A stretch of DNA of 64,000 nucleotides from Sympetrum striolatum (GCA_947579665.1 OX388348.1:16120001-16184000), one strand, 5' to 3'. Counted from the first letter of the stretch, positions 22,843 through 32,478 are shown. The notes: generated by a model from the letters alone, not told the origin. Program-made: numbers and translations.

Positions 22843-24678
22843 ATGGACGTGGCTTCACCTACAGTGTCGCCTTCATCCTCAGAGATGGATTTATCTGGAA
22901 GTAGTCAGTGTAATTCGCAGAAATTGACCTATAAATCAATTCTATCTACGCCCGCTTCTCAATTGTCTGGTGACTCATCGCCATGTGCTCCCAAAAGCTC
23001 GTCCTCCCATACCTCGAGGCCTACCTCCCCCGTCCCTCGACCTGCCTCCCCTACTTCTAGGCCAGTATCCCCTACCTCCACGCCAGCTCCCCCTCCCATA
23101 CGCAGACCTGTTCAGCTACCACCCCTACGTAGCGACGCAGGAGACTCGGCGCACGTCTCCTCTCCTCCCTCTACCTCAGAGCTGGTCGCCCCCCCTACCG
23201 CCCCTCCATCCACCCCGGGGCACTCTCTTGTCGTTTCCCCTTCCACTTTGGCTTCGTCAACATACATTTCAGATTCTACTACGTTACCGTCCATTCCTTC
23301 CCCGCCAGCGCCTACAGCCCCTCCTCTCGGCACATACGCGCAGCGGGTTCGAGGGGAATCTCTTGGAAATTACGCACGCACACCTACACACGAGAGTCCC
23401 AACGGGACTTTTTCTTTCACGCGTCGAAGGGTAACGCCGGTGCTGACCGGTCCTAACCGAAAAAGGGGTATTATAATGCAGGGTTTGCCGGACACCCCAG
23501 TTCACCAATATGTCTTCGCGGTTGCTAGTAAAATAGGGGGCGGGAGTAAAATCACGCATGCCACGCGGCTCTCCCAGAATAGAATTTGTATCTACCTCGC
23601 GAGCGAGGCACTGGTCGACACATTTATCTCCGACTTCGGCGGTGTCGAGATAAACAACACATGGGTCGCGGCACGCCGCATGGTGACCGCGGCTAAAAAA
23701 GTTTTTCTGAGCAACATCCCGCCCGAGGTCTCTAACAAAGACTTACTCGAGATACTAAGCGAGGCCGGAAGAATAGTGTCGCCGATTTATCCCCTGACAT
23801 CCGGCATTAGAGTCGATGACTTTACTCACGTCTCCTCATGGAGGAGGATGGTACATATGGTCATCAGGGAAGGGATCAGGATGCCCGACTCCTTCGTCGT
23901 CGACGTTGGGGACACCCCTTACCGGGTATTCTTAAGAGTTGACGACGGTAGGTGTTTCCAGTGCGGGGAGGACGGCCACGCAGCCAACACATGCCCAAAA
24001 TCAAACGCCACCTCGAAACAAATACCAAAAACCGTACCGTCAACGGATGGCGTCCCGCTAGCCACCACCAATGCTCCCTCTACCTCTGATGATCTGAGTT
24101 CCTCCACGAGTACCTCTGTCCCCGTTGTTTCCGCGACCACTCAGTCCGGTGCACTATCATCAAAGGAGGGCAAAACTCCTCCCGAGACAGATATTACTCC
24201 TGAGGAAATCAATCTGGTCGACTCGCAAACGGCTAAACTCCTTGCCCCTCTTGCCATGGATTCGCCACCATCAGTCGCGATTGAGAGCCTCGAGCTCTCG
24301 GCCTCTCAAAAGAGGAAAACACACACGGGAACCCCAGAAGATAACCTCCTCGGTCAAGTGCAAAGGAAAGAAAAGAATCCGAAAATAACCAAAGAAATGC
24401 GCCCGGATGACGAGGGGCTTAAACAAATAGCGGATTATTACACAAAAAATCCCGGGTTCACAAACATATCTTTTTTATCCCTAAGTAAATTCTTGCGAGA
24501 CGTAAAGGGGAGGACGGACAGGATCGCCGCCTTAAAAGAAAATTTCAGTGAACCCATCGAAGCATTTAAAGTCCTGGCCACCCTCGACAAGCAGAAAGTC
24601 GTAAAACAGGGGGCAACGAAGATGAGGATCAAGAGGTTGGTCCAGCACGCCCTACAGGACGACATCTTCAATGCATAA
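22843..24678 (+). CDS. LINE ORF1, gag-like RNA-binding protein
   Basis: 611 residues from the first ATG, which sits in good context (A at -3, G at +4). The frame runs 15 codons further up but only from a GTG. Residues 1 to about 190 are rich in Ser, Pro and Thr. Residues about 205-355 hold an RNA-binding-like region, including KKVFLSNIPPEV at about 285, which resembles an RRM strand. A single zinc knuckle CX2CX4HX4C has C371, C374, H379 and C384. Residues about 390-500 are again low complexity, and about 515-611 form a charged, helical C-terminus. The expected role is binding element RNA in the ribonucleoprotein and helping reverse transcription. The stop is followed by a 502-nt spacer before ORF2. 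R1-type ORF1 proteins usually have three knuckles; I see only one. Confidence 0.85.
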   Translation: MDVASPTVSPSSSEMDLSGSSQCNSQKLTYKSILSTPASQLSGDSSPCAPKSSSSHTSRPTSPVPRPASPTSRPVSPTSTPAPPPIRRPVQLPPLRSDAGDSAHVSSPPSTSELVAPPTAPPSTPGHSLVVSPSTLASSTYISDSTTLPSIPSPPAPTAPPLGTYAQRVRGESLGNYARTPTHESPNGTFSFTRRRVTPVLTGPNRKRGIIMQGLPDTPVHQYVFAVASKIGGGSKITHATRLSQNRICIYLASEALVDTFISDFGGVEINNTWVAARRMVTAAKKVFLSNIPPEVSNKDLLEILSEAGRIVSPIYPLTSGIRVDDFTHVSSWRRMVHMVIREGIRMPDSFVVDVGDTPYRVFLRVDDGRCFQCGEDGHAANTCPKSNATSKQIPKTVPSTDGVPLATTNAPSTSDDLSSSTSTSVPVVSATTQSGALSSKEGKTPPETDITPEEINLVDSQTAKLLAPLAMDSPPSVAIESLELSASQKRKTHTGTPEDNLLGQVQRKEKNPKITKEMRPDDEGLKQIADYYTKNPGFTNISFLSLSKFLRDVKGRTDRIAALKENFSEPIEAFKVLATLDKQKVVKQGATKMRIKRLVQHALQDDIFNA

Positions 24679-25180
24679 TTTTGTCATATTTATAACCATC
24701 ATTATTTATTTACATATTTTGAAAATATCTATTGCCCTTATCAATATTTTTTGCCCATTAAACGCATCTACTTCGTCGGTGTCGGTCGGTCGGTCGGTGT
24801 CGTGTATATATTTTATTTATATTTATTTATTAATATTTATTTATTGTCCTTGTTTTAAATGCATCCATTCCTCGGATGTTTTAATCGTGTGTGTCCGATT
24901 TGTGCCCTTGGTTATCCTTTTGATGAAACGAGCAATTTTAAATAGGGATTTTATTGCGCCGCCTTCGGCCAGTGTGTGTCTGTCTATTTATTTATTTATT
25001 ATTCGTGTTCGTCCGTGCTTTTATAAATTTATAAATTTATTTATTTATTTATTCGCGCATCATAGTGCGTGGTTTAAAGCACGTCTGTTTTTATCATATG
25101 TACGACGCTCCAGCTTTTTATGATCCTTTTATAGTTTGCTCGTCGTTTCTTGATTGGATTGTCCTTGCTCGAGGACGGAT
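24679..25180 (+). other. ORF1-ORF2 spacer with TTTA repeats
   Basis: 502 nt, low complexity, with several runs of TTTATT (24824-24845, 24983-25000, 25028-25053). An ATG at 24671 overlaps the end of ORF1 (ATGCATAA) and opens 150 codons in the same frame as ORF2. That frame is closed by TGA at 25121 and again at 25151, just before ORF2. Because TTTA repeats contain no stop in any frame on this strand, the open frame may mean nothing. How ORF2 is translated is not evident from the sequence. Confidence 0.5.
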
Positions 25181-28100
25181 ATGACAGATTTAAGAATAAT
25201 CTCGCTAAACGTTCGCTCCGTGAGGGGAACTCTAAAGTGGGCACACCTGACGGCCTTCTTGGAGGCCCATCGGCCGGAAGTGGTGCTGCTGCAGGAGACC
25301 AACACCGTCGCGCCTGCGATGGACTCCCTGCCGCAGTACGAGTTTTTCTTCTCTCCCCTCTCCACGCCTCACACAGGAACGGCGGTCGCGGTGCACAGAT
25401 CCGTGTGCGGCGGTGCGCGCCCGCCCGTCGTGATTAGCGACGGGCACGCCTTGGGTGTGACCGTCGGCCTGGGGGGTGTGACGCTCGACTTCGTGTCATT
25501 TTACGGACCGCACGAGCAGCATGAGGCGCTGACTGTCATCGATCGGCTGAGAGAACACCTAGAAGCGACGAGGCAGCAGCGCAGAGGACCGAGAGTGACT
25601 ATATTAGGGGGAGATTTTAACGTCACTTTGGACCCCGGGAGGGACAGATCCTCCGGGAGGGAGAGACATCCCCGGGTCGCCAACGCGCTCCGGAGTTTGG
25701 TGGAAGACATGGAGCTGGTGGACCCGTGGGTGGAGACGAGGAGGGGAGAGGAGGGTTTCACCTTTCACGGAGCGGAGGGTGGAAACGTGCGCTCGAGGCT
25801 GGACCGCTTATACGTGTCCGGCGGGAGCCTCTCAGCCGTAAAAAATATGAGGACGGTGCCGTCGTTTACCGACCATAGAGGGGTGGCAGCCACTCTTTCG
25901 TTGCCAAGAGTGATCCCTCGACCTCCGTACTGGAGGTTCGACAATGGGTTGCTGCGCAACGAGGAGTACGTTCAAAACATAAAGACGCTCATCGCGGCGA
26001 TCAACGATCTACGTTGTTTGGGAGACCCGGTATCGAAGTGGGAGACCCTAAAGTTTGAAGTGAAGGAGAGAACGGTCGACTACGTGAGGAGACTCAGACG
26101 GCAGCAGAGGGAAGCCATAGAGGAAGGAATTCAACTACAGCGGGCTAAGGCTATCGTGGCGAGGATGGGGTGGGAGAATATAATCGTCAACGACGACCCG
26201 CTGGCTCCTCACGTAGCGAAGTGGTACACGCGCGTCGTTCCGAGACCGCTGGAGGGCCTGGAGATCGACGGTCGATGGGAGGAGGACCTTGCGGCGATAA
26301 GAATGCACGTTTCCGCCTATTTTGGCGAAATTTTCGACCCAAAAGACGCGGAGCCTCTAACAAGTGAAGAGGACGAAGCCCTCCTCTTCGAAGCCCTCGA
26401 CAGCGTCTGCGAGGACGAAAGGGCCTTGCTGAACGTGGAGGTTTCGGAGGACGAGATGCTGGAGGCACTTAAGAAGCTTAATAGAAACAAGACCCCGGGG
26501 TCAGACGGACTGACCCCGGAATTCTACATCGCCTTCTGGGACGTCCTCGAGGGCCTGTTCGGGGACATGGTGCGGGAGAGCTTTCGGAGGGGAAGCCTCC
26601 CCAGAACCAGCAGGTCGTCCGTCATCGCCCTCGTCCCGAAGAGCGGGGGGGGCAGAACGATCGATGGTTGGAGGCCCGTTTCGATCACCAACACGGATTA
26701 CAAAATAATGGCAAAATTATTATCGATGAGGGTCAGCAGAGTAATAGCATCTGTCATATCCGTCGAGCAGTCGTACTGCGTTCCGGGGAGAAGCATTTTT
26801 GACGCCATCTCCACTGTGCGGGACATGGTGAGATCGGCGAACGCCGAGGATACGCCTCTGGCGGTGCTCTCCTTGGACCAGTCGAAAGCCTTCGATCGAG
26901 TCGGCCACGCTTATTTGATCAAGATTTTAGAAAGAATGGGTTTCGGGGACCGACTGATCGGCATGCTGCGGACGCTGTACCGGGACGCCGTATGCATGGT
27001 CCGAGTCGGGTCCTCTCTTACGCCCCCTATCCCTTTCCGAAGGGGAATAAGGCAGGGATGTCCACTTTCCGGACAACTGTACACCCTCGCCTTCGAGCCC
27101 CTCGTTCGGGCCCTCAAAGCGAGGCTCACCGGTGCCTCTATCCCCCGCCACCCGGAGACGCGGATAGCCGTCAGCGTCTATGCGGACGACGTGACGGTGT
27201 TCGCATCGGAGGAGGAGGATTTAAGGCGGGTTTTTCCGGCGTACGACCTCTACGCTCGGTCTTCGGGGGCCAAGATAAACGCAGAGAAGACGGTGGGGCT
27301 GTGGGTCGGCAGGTGGAGAGGCAGGCAGGACTCTCCCCTCGAAATAAGATGGAATTCGGAACACGGCAAATACCTAGGCCGAAAGATCTTCAACGACGAA
27401 GATCCGGAAAGGGAGGTTCTTGAGAAAGAGATGGTCGAAACGATCGAGACGGCCCTCAGGAGTTGGAAGCCAAGAATGAGCCCGATGTCGTTGAGGGGGA
27501 GGGTGTGCGTGGCGAATCAGTTCGTCGCGCCCAAGATATGGCACACCCTCCAGACCTTTCAGCCTTCACCCTCATTTTCTTCAAGGATCCAGAGGCTGCT
27601 GGTGGATGCCATTTGGTTGGGTAGAAAGCACTGGGTGAAGAAGAAGGTGGCGACGGCGCCGGTTCGAGAGGGAGGACTCGGGCTCGTCGACGTTGGGGTT
27701 AAGATCCTCGGATTTCGATTCAACGCCGCACAGAGGCTCCTCCTTTCAGAGGAGGCAGCAGCGGAGCCGTGGAGGCTGCTCGCGGCCGCGGGCTTCGGGC
27801 GCGCGACGGGGGGGCGTCCGTGGAGGGACGCTTTCGATCGTGGCACGGGGTCGCGCCGGCTCTCCGGCTTTCGCCGCTCGCTAGTCAGGGCGTGGCGGTC
27901 GATGGGGCCGGAGAGAGAGGGCGCGGGAGTTTATGTCTTCTCCAGCGCGAGGCTCGGGAGGAGGATGGATCTTCCGATCCCCAAAAGGGCCGTATACAAA
28001 GAAGTTCTGTACAGAAGAAACAACGAGATCTGGCCACTCTCGGGTCGTGAGCCGAGGGAGGAGATCAGGTGGAGATCCCTCCGATCGCACCCCACCCTGG

Positions 28101-28627
28101 GGCATGATGGGGACGCGGCATGGCGCCTGGCTCATGGCGCGTGGGCGGACTGCCCCTTTCTCAGGAAGACCGGGATAAGAGAAAAAGACGACTGCCCTTG
28201 GTGCCCGGGAGTCGTCGGCACGGCCTGGCACCTGGCATACGTCTGTCCGAAGACGAGGCCGCTGTGGAGCGCGGTCGTTGGGGCCACAAAGAACCTGACG
28301 GGGAAAAGGGAGGTCCTCGTGAAGGAAATATATGGGGGAATCCTGGAGAGAGGGTCCCCAGGTACCAGGCTCGCCAACTTTCTCTTTTCGTTGGCGAAGG
28401 GAGAAATTAGGAGACAGCTAGACGCCTTTTTCCGGGGGCGGACGAGAGACGTCGCCTACGCGGAGGCGTTTTCGAGGGCCCTCCGGAAAAGGTTGAAATT
28501 AGAAAGAGACCACGCCGAGGCATGCTGCAGCGGGGAGATGCTCGGCGTGTGGACCCAAAAAAATTTCCTGATCGATTCCCAAACGGGAGAGCTGAAGGAG
28601 GATTGCCCACTCCTTCACTTAAACTGA
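25181..28627 (+). CDS. LINE ORF2: AP endonuclease and reverse transcriptase
   Basis: 1148 residues from the first ATG. The N-terminus (about 3-240) is an apurinic-type endonuclease that nicks target DNA: N10 (SLNVRS), E39 (LLQET), Y108 (FYGPH), D145 and N147 (GGDFNV), D208 (RLDRLY), D231-H232 (FTDHRG). The central reverse transcriptase has TPGSDG at about 438, IALVPK, SLDQSKAFDRV with catalytic D566, GIRQGCPLSG at about 622, and YADD at 667-670 with both catalytic Asp, followed by the thumb-like KYLGRKI. The C-terminus has a zinc knuckle CX2CX8HX4C (C1005, C1008, H1017, C1022). All key residues are present and no break is seen, so the protein could be active. Motif wording is closest to the Tx1 clade as I know it; a tree would settle this. 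Confidence 0.92.
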   Translation: MTDLRIISLNVRSVRGTLKWAHLTAFLEAHRPEVVLLQETNTVAPAMDSLPQYEFFFSPLSTPHTGTAVAVHRSVCGGARPPVVISDGHALGVTVGLGGVTLDFVSFYGPHEQHEALTVIDRLREHLEATRQQRRGPRVTILGGDFNVTLDPGRDRSSGRERHPRVANALRSLVEDMELVDPWVETRRGEEGFTFHGAEGGNVRSRLDRLYVSGGSLSAVKNMRTVPSFTDHRGVAATLSLPRVIPRPPYWRFDNGLLRNEEYVQNIKTLIAAINDLRCLGDPVSKWETLKFEVKERTVDYVRRLRRQQREAIEEGIQLQRAKAIVARMGWENIIVNDDPLAPHVAKWYTRVVPRPLEGLEIDGRWEEDLAAIRMHVSAYFGEIFDPKDAEPLTSEEDEALLFEALDSVCEDERALLNVEVSEDEMLEALKKLNRNKTPGSDGLTPEFYIAFWDVLEGLFGDMVRESFRRGSLPRTSRSSVIALVPKSGGGRTIDGWRPVSITNTDYKIMAKLLSMRVSRVIASVISVEQSYCVPGRSIFDAISTVRDMVRSANAEDTPLAVLSLDQSKAFDRVGHAYLIKILERMGFGDRLIGMLRTLYRDAVCMVRVGSSLTPPIPFRRGIRQGCPLSGQLYTLAFEPLVRALKARLTGASIPRHPETRIAVSVYADDVTVFASEEEDLRRVFPAYDLYARSSGAKINAEKTVGLWVGRWRGRQDSPLEIRWNSEHGKYLGRKIFNDEDPEREVLEKEMVETIETALRSWKPRMSPMSLRGRVCVANQFVAPKIWHTLQTFQPSPSFSSRIQRLLVDAIWLGRKHWVKKKVATAPVREGGLGLVDVGVKILGFRFNAAQRLLLSEEAAAEPWRLLAAAGFGRATGGRPWRDAFDRGTGSRRLSGFRRSLVRAWRSMGPEREGAGVYVFSSARLGRRMDLPIPKRAVYKEVLYRRNNEIWPLSGREPREEIRWRSLRSHPTLGHDGDAAWRLAHGAWADCPFLRKTGIREKDDCPWCPGVVGTAWHLAYVCPKTRPLWSAVVGATKNLTGKREVLVKEIYGGILERGSPGTRLANFLFSLAKGEIRRQLDAFFRGRTRDVAYAEAFSRALRKRLKLERDHAEACCSGEMLGVWTQKNFLIDSQTGELKEDCPLLHLN

Positions 28628-29088
28628 CCCCTTTTTAAACCTTTTATCCTTTATCTTTTTATCTATTTATTTATTTATTTATTTATTGTTATCGCGTCAT
28701 GGAGTGGCGACGTGTAATTTACTTTTGTCGCCGCTTGATGCACGTTATTTCACCGACGCAAAGCTCTGCAAGGTGAGGAGCAGTTAGACCCCAGCGTGTC
28801 AGACCCTTGATGAAGGCTTTATTAACGCGAGGAGCATCCTTTTGTACACGCAGACCAACGCAAACCCACGCACCCGCATTCACGCACTCTCCCTCGATAG
28901 AGGGCCATCGAGGGCGATGCCGCCGGCTAGGCCGGGGCTTCAGTTCGGGTGGCGGGACACCGCCTCCTCTTACTCGTGCACCCCTCGATAGAGGGCACAG
29001 GGTGTTAGGCGTTTGGTGGGGCGGCCTGGGCCCCGTTTTTAGTTTGGTGCTGAGGATATGGCGTGGGGCTCTACGTGGAATAAATATA
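28628..29088 (+). other. LINE 3' UTR with twin hairpins
   Basis: 461 nt. It opens with a TTTA-rich run (28660-28688) like that after ORF1. It then carries two identical 14-nt hairpins CCCTC-GATA-GAGGG at 28891-28904 and 28982-28995. It ends with AATAAA at 29079-29084, four bases before the CA repeats. LINE reverse transcriptases often recognise 3' UTR structure, so the hairpins are candidates, but this is inference. No A tail is present: the element runs straight into CA repeats. Confidence 0.6.
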
Positions 29089-29132
29089 CACACATACACA
29101 CACACACACACACACATACACACACACACACA
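29089..29132 (+). repeat. CA tract at LINE 3' junction
   Basis: 44 bp of CA with two TA interruptions lie between the LINE 3' end and a G-rich insert. It is either host target DNA left between two insertions or CA copied at the 3' junction. The TA interruptions resemble those in the right-hand host tract near 29535. Confidence 0.8.
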
Positions 29133-29134
29133 TT

Positions 29135-29252
29135 GGGTTAGGGTATGGGTGTGGGTTAGGGTATGGGTGTGGGTTAGGGTATGGGTGTGGGTTAGGGTAT
29201 GGGTGTGGGTTAGGGTATGGGTTAGGGTGCGGGTTGGGATGTGGGTTGGGAT
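29135..29252 (+). repeat. GGGNNN array, quadruplex-prone
   Basis: About 20 runs of GGG occur, the first fifteen or so at strict 6-nt spacing in an 18-nt unit GGGTTAGGGTATGGGTGT, then decaying. It meets the G3N1-7 quadruplex pattern many times over. The units include TTAGGG but also TATGGG and TGTGGG, unlike the simple TTAGG repeat of most insect telomeres. Confidence 0.85.
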
Positions 29253-29470
29253 GTGGTTAGAGAGGGGGTTTGGGAGTGTGTTAGGGTGTGGGAACAAGGC
29301 TGGCCGGTAAAGAGTGGATGGGACTTATGTTGATTGATAAGTTCTGGAGTTGGATCTGGACTTTGCGTACCGGTCAAGGTAGAGGATGGTCAAAGGGAGT
29401 GTCGGGCCCCAAGCCTCAGCCCCCAAGACCTACGCCAGATTTGGAATCAGTTTCACTTCCCTATCTGGCA

Positions 29471-29471
<1 letters not shown>

Positions 29472-29514
<43 letters not shown>
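29472..29514 (+). repeat. (ATA)n tail
   Basis: About 14 AAT/ATA triplets run directly into (AC)n of the host element. Trinucleotide TAA-type tails are typical of the 3' ends of I-type LINEs and related SINEs. Confidence 0.85.
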
Positions 29515-29517
<3 letters not shown>

Positions 29518-29670
29518 CACACACACACACACACATACACACAGACATCATTCCGAAAATGGTCAAAACGTGTTCTAGGGACCCCAAAACATGTATTTCC
29601 GTTGAAATCTCGAAGTCGAATTTTTTCATGAAAACAATACTTTCTCTATACTTCGTATATGGAGAAAGTA

Positions 29671-32345
29671 AAAATGAAGGTTGTTCAGTGAAATTAAGTG
29701 GAATCGACTTCAGCGAGAAGTTATTACCATCAAACAAGCCCATTTCAAACGCATTCAAATACAAACAATAGACTAAAGAGACAATCTATTTTATTTCGCT
29801 TACAATTGGCTCAGCATACACGTCTATGTGATTTTGGTCAGGAGAATGGGCGCCTGATAGGGGCAGACGCAAGATTCCAATAACTAATTATCTCGGTGAC
29901 GTCATTGTGTTGGCGGTCCGTCGCTGAATTTCATAAATGTGACAGGAAAAATCTTTCGGAATTCATTCCTTGCTTAATGGATCCATGTTTAATTCAATAA
30001 TGAGTTTGAATGAAAATCGGTCCCCTTCCGAACGGGAGGTGCATAGTAATGAATGGCATTGACCCGCAAGACATGACCAAATTCATATTAGGGAACGCCC
30101 AAAACGCAATTATGTTTTCATGAAGTTTCGGCGGTGGTTCTTATTGACTAATCATTTCTGAAAGCAAATGCGTGCCCGCTAATATTTTCAATTTCCCTTA
30201 TGTAGTTTAGGTATATTGTCTGATATTTTGCCTTTGACAAACTTATGAAAGCCATTAATTATGAAAGTACACAAATTTAAAATAGGAACTTAAATATAAA
30301 TCTTTACGCAATGGATTTATTTAAAAACACAATATTAGTATTAAAGTAGAATTCGGAGAAAGAAAATATTATTCAAACTTTAGTAACAATAATAATCTAT
30401 AATATTTCAAATTGTGTTTCTAAACAAAGATTGTGTGCATGTTGAATATCGTTTAGTTCGATCGATCTAACATCATGATGCAATTTTTCAAGTATATAAA
30501 CGTTTACTCCAGATTTATTAGATGTTGAAATTTCTTAATTTTATATTAAAAACTTAATAGTAGATTGTACCGGATTTAGTATTTCTAACACTACTTGTGG
30601 AAGGAAAGGTTATCCTCATACAGCTAATAAAACTTCTTTATATATTTCAAAGGCTATAATAGATTGAATAAAATCATATACGTTCAATGACTTTCATGAA
30701 CTTTAATTAAAGTTCAAACATAATATTTTGTAATTAGCTATATAGCATATAAATCAATTGATCCAATTTTGTCAACGGCCGTTTTGCAGTTGCCAAAAGG
30801 ATTTTCAATTTATTTCCAGAATCTCTCAAATAAAAATATATAGGCACTCGATTACTTCGTAAATGATCTCGTTCTAATTCCACTCAAGTGCTTCCTGCTT
30901 TACTGGAAATGAAATATTTTTCGAAAAATCACAAACTGAAGGGAGTCCTCAATTTCTGTGCGACAATCTCTTGATCGTAACTCTGGCTGTGAAAAAAACG
31001 GCGATCCGACATTAATTACAGAGTTCAATATACGTGAAATGAATAAACCTAACCTTTCAAGTCCTGAGAAATGAACTCCGTTGTCTAAGTAAACATTCGG
31101 TTAATGAAGTTCTTTCAACCGCTTTCACAGTGAGTCATTTACACAGATGATAAAGTCTCTTTGAAGCCTTACCTTGCAAAGTAGATACAATTTGTGTACT
31201 TAAATTTTGGAGATACATTTTTTATCATCAGCTGAGTCTAATCAGCAATTCCTGCGATATTTTCCAAAGGAAGATTTCTTCAGATAATTAAACCTCCAAA
31301 TTAAAAGTTTTAACGACTTGAAAACCTTTCCTGCTCGATTAAACTGGCAGATATTGTATCAAATGATAATCAATTCGCTAATTAGAACCAACGAGAATAT
31401 TCAAACTAATTGGAAACATATAACTGAAAGATGCTATAGAGTAGAGCTAAAGGCTATAAAATTCTAAGAACTAATATGAAATTATTGATTGAATAATATA
31501 CCTTTATTGTATATTTTTCAATACACAACTTTGTTTCGAAATAAGATGAAGAGTACAATTTTCATTCGTCTCTTAATGATGTTTTTAATGAAAGAAATAG
31601 TCATCAAATTAAATTATGAGTTATTCCATTTAACTATAATGTTATTTCCATAATAAGTTTACAGATCATCAATATCAACCGTGCTTGGAACTGTCGATCC
31701 GGTTGTAACAAACCTAAGATAGAAAAAAGTGTTTCTTGGCAGTCACTTAGCAGGTAGAACAAATTTTCTGTAGTTTAAGTGACCACAAATATTTCATTTC
31801 GATAGATGGAAGCCTAGCATTAGCCATTTACTATATTAGAAAGACTGAGATATATATGTACTCCTTTTTTTCGCTCTTTGACAATACCATATTTCGATCA
31901 TATTTTTACGTACAAGATATATTGGAGTACAGTGTGAAGTGAAGCAAAACATTTCACATACTTAGAAATAAAATTGACAATCTTAGCAAGATAAAATATC
32001 TTAATTATATAAACAATCAGTATATTATGCTATATATCTGTACATACATTACAGATGCCATCGAATCCATCATGGAGTTAGTAACACAAATACCAAACTA
32101 TACATAGTGTAACGCAGCTCTATCTATCTATCTCTATAAAGCCTTGTGCTGAAATTTGAATTCATATGTTAATTATGACTGACTGTAAATCAATATTATC
32201 GGCTAAATTACTCACCATTGGCTGTCGATAATCAGCAAATGTGCATTACTAATTTTCATGGTTTAGCATGAATATTGTCCAAAAAGTTGAGTAACAAATT
32301 GTCAAATAAATAAATAAGCACCACGAAATGTATGTACCAATTTTT
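29671..32345. other. Intergenic DNA, no gene seen
   Basis: AT-rich single-copy-looking DNA. It has no recognisable domain, RNA fold or repeat shared with the rest of the window, apart from a short AAATAAATAAAT run near 32305 that could be a retroelement tail scar. Confidence 0.5.
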
Positions 32346-32478
32346 CCTTTCTCCCTATACGTAGTATAGAGAAAGTATTGTATTCGCAAAAAAATTCGAC
32401 CTCCAGATTTCGACAGAAATAGATATTTTGGGGCCCATAGAGCTCGTTTTCGCTATTTTCCCGAACATATCTGTCTGT

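Larger units (their letters stand above)
22583..29088 (+). mobile_element. Tx1-like non-LTR retrotransposon, apparently full length
   Basis: An element of about 6.5 kb with a 5' UTR (260 nt), ORF1 (gag-like, CCHC knuckle), a 502-nt spacer, ORF2 (AP endonuclease, reverse transcriptase, C-terminal CCHC) and a 461-nt 3' UTR ending AATAAATATA directly against (CA)n. Both ORFs are open throughout and are far richer in GC than the flanks. Reverse-transcriptase signatures (SLDQSKAFDRV, VPGRSI, GIRQGCPLSG, YADD) fit the L1/Tx1 side of LINEs rather than the Jockey/R1 types with PQGS. Lying between CA repeats at both ends suggests targeting of AC microsatellites. Other LINE families with microsatellite targets are known in the Tx1 and R1 clades. 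Confidence 0.85.
29133..29514 (+). mobile_element. 382-bp insert in CA tract, possible truncated retroelement
   Basis: This segment is bounded by CA on the left and AC on the right and has no match in the other hairpin-ended copies, so it is foreign to the host element. It begins TTGGG (the LINE begins TTGGA), carries a G-run array (29135-29252), then a unique GC-rich stretch, and ends in an ATA/AAT repeat (29472-29514) like a LINE or SINE tail. It could be a separate 5'-truncated element, a non-autonomous partner of the LINE, or a part of the LINE 3' region. The polarity of the tail suggests + orientation. Confidence 0.5.
21669..29670 (+). mobile_element. Hairpin-ended Helentron-like element, subfamily A copy 2, split by LINE
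   Basis: The left part (21669-22582) starts TCTGATGTGGCCAGCACATG and runs colinearly with the reverse complement of copy 1, through two GAGCGCCCA marks to the (CA)n tract. The right part (29515-29670) resumes in the CA tract and continues ACACAGACATCATTCCG to the terminal hairpin and GGAGAAAGTA. Without the insert the element is about 1.07 kb, close to copy 1 at 1.03 kb. This shows that 22583-29514 was inserted within the element's own microsatellite. Non-coding; the Helentron/HINE assignment is inferred. Confidence 0.7.

Noticed and set aside
22970..23559. Overlapping frames within ORF1
   Set aside because: Low-complexity shadows of the Pro/Ser-rich N-terminus of ORF1 on other frames and strands.
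25154..25180. Longer ORF2 starting at 25154
   Set aside because: That codon is TTG, just after an in-frame TGA. The first ATG is at 25181 and still precedes the endonuclease motifs.
29135..29252. Interstitial telomere repeat because of TTAGGG units
   Set aside because: Units alternate TTAGGG, TATGGG and TGTGGG and decay into other G-rich text. The array lies inside an insert in a CA tract, and most insects use TTAGG.
28719..29310. Open frames on both strands over the LINE 3' UTR and G-rich array
   Set aside because: Their protein is Thr-His or Val-Trp repeats read from microsatellite and GGGNNN DNA; no domain is present.
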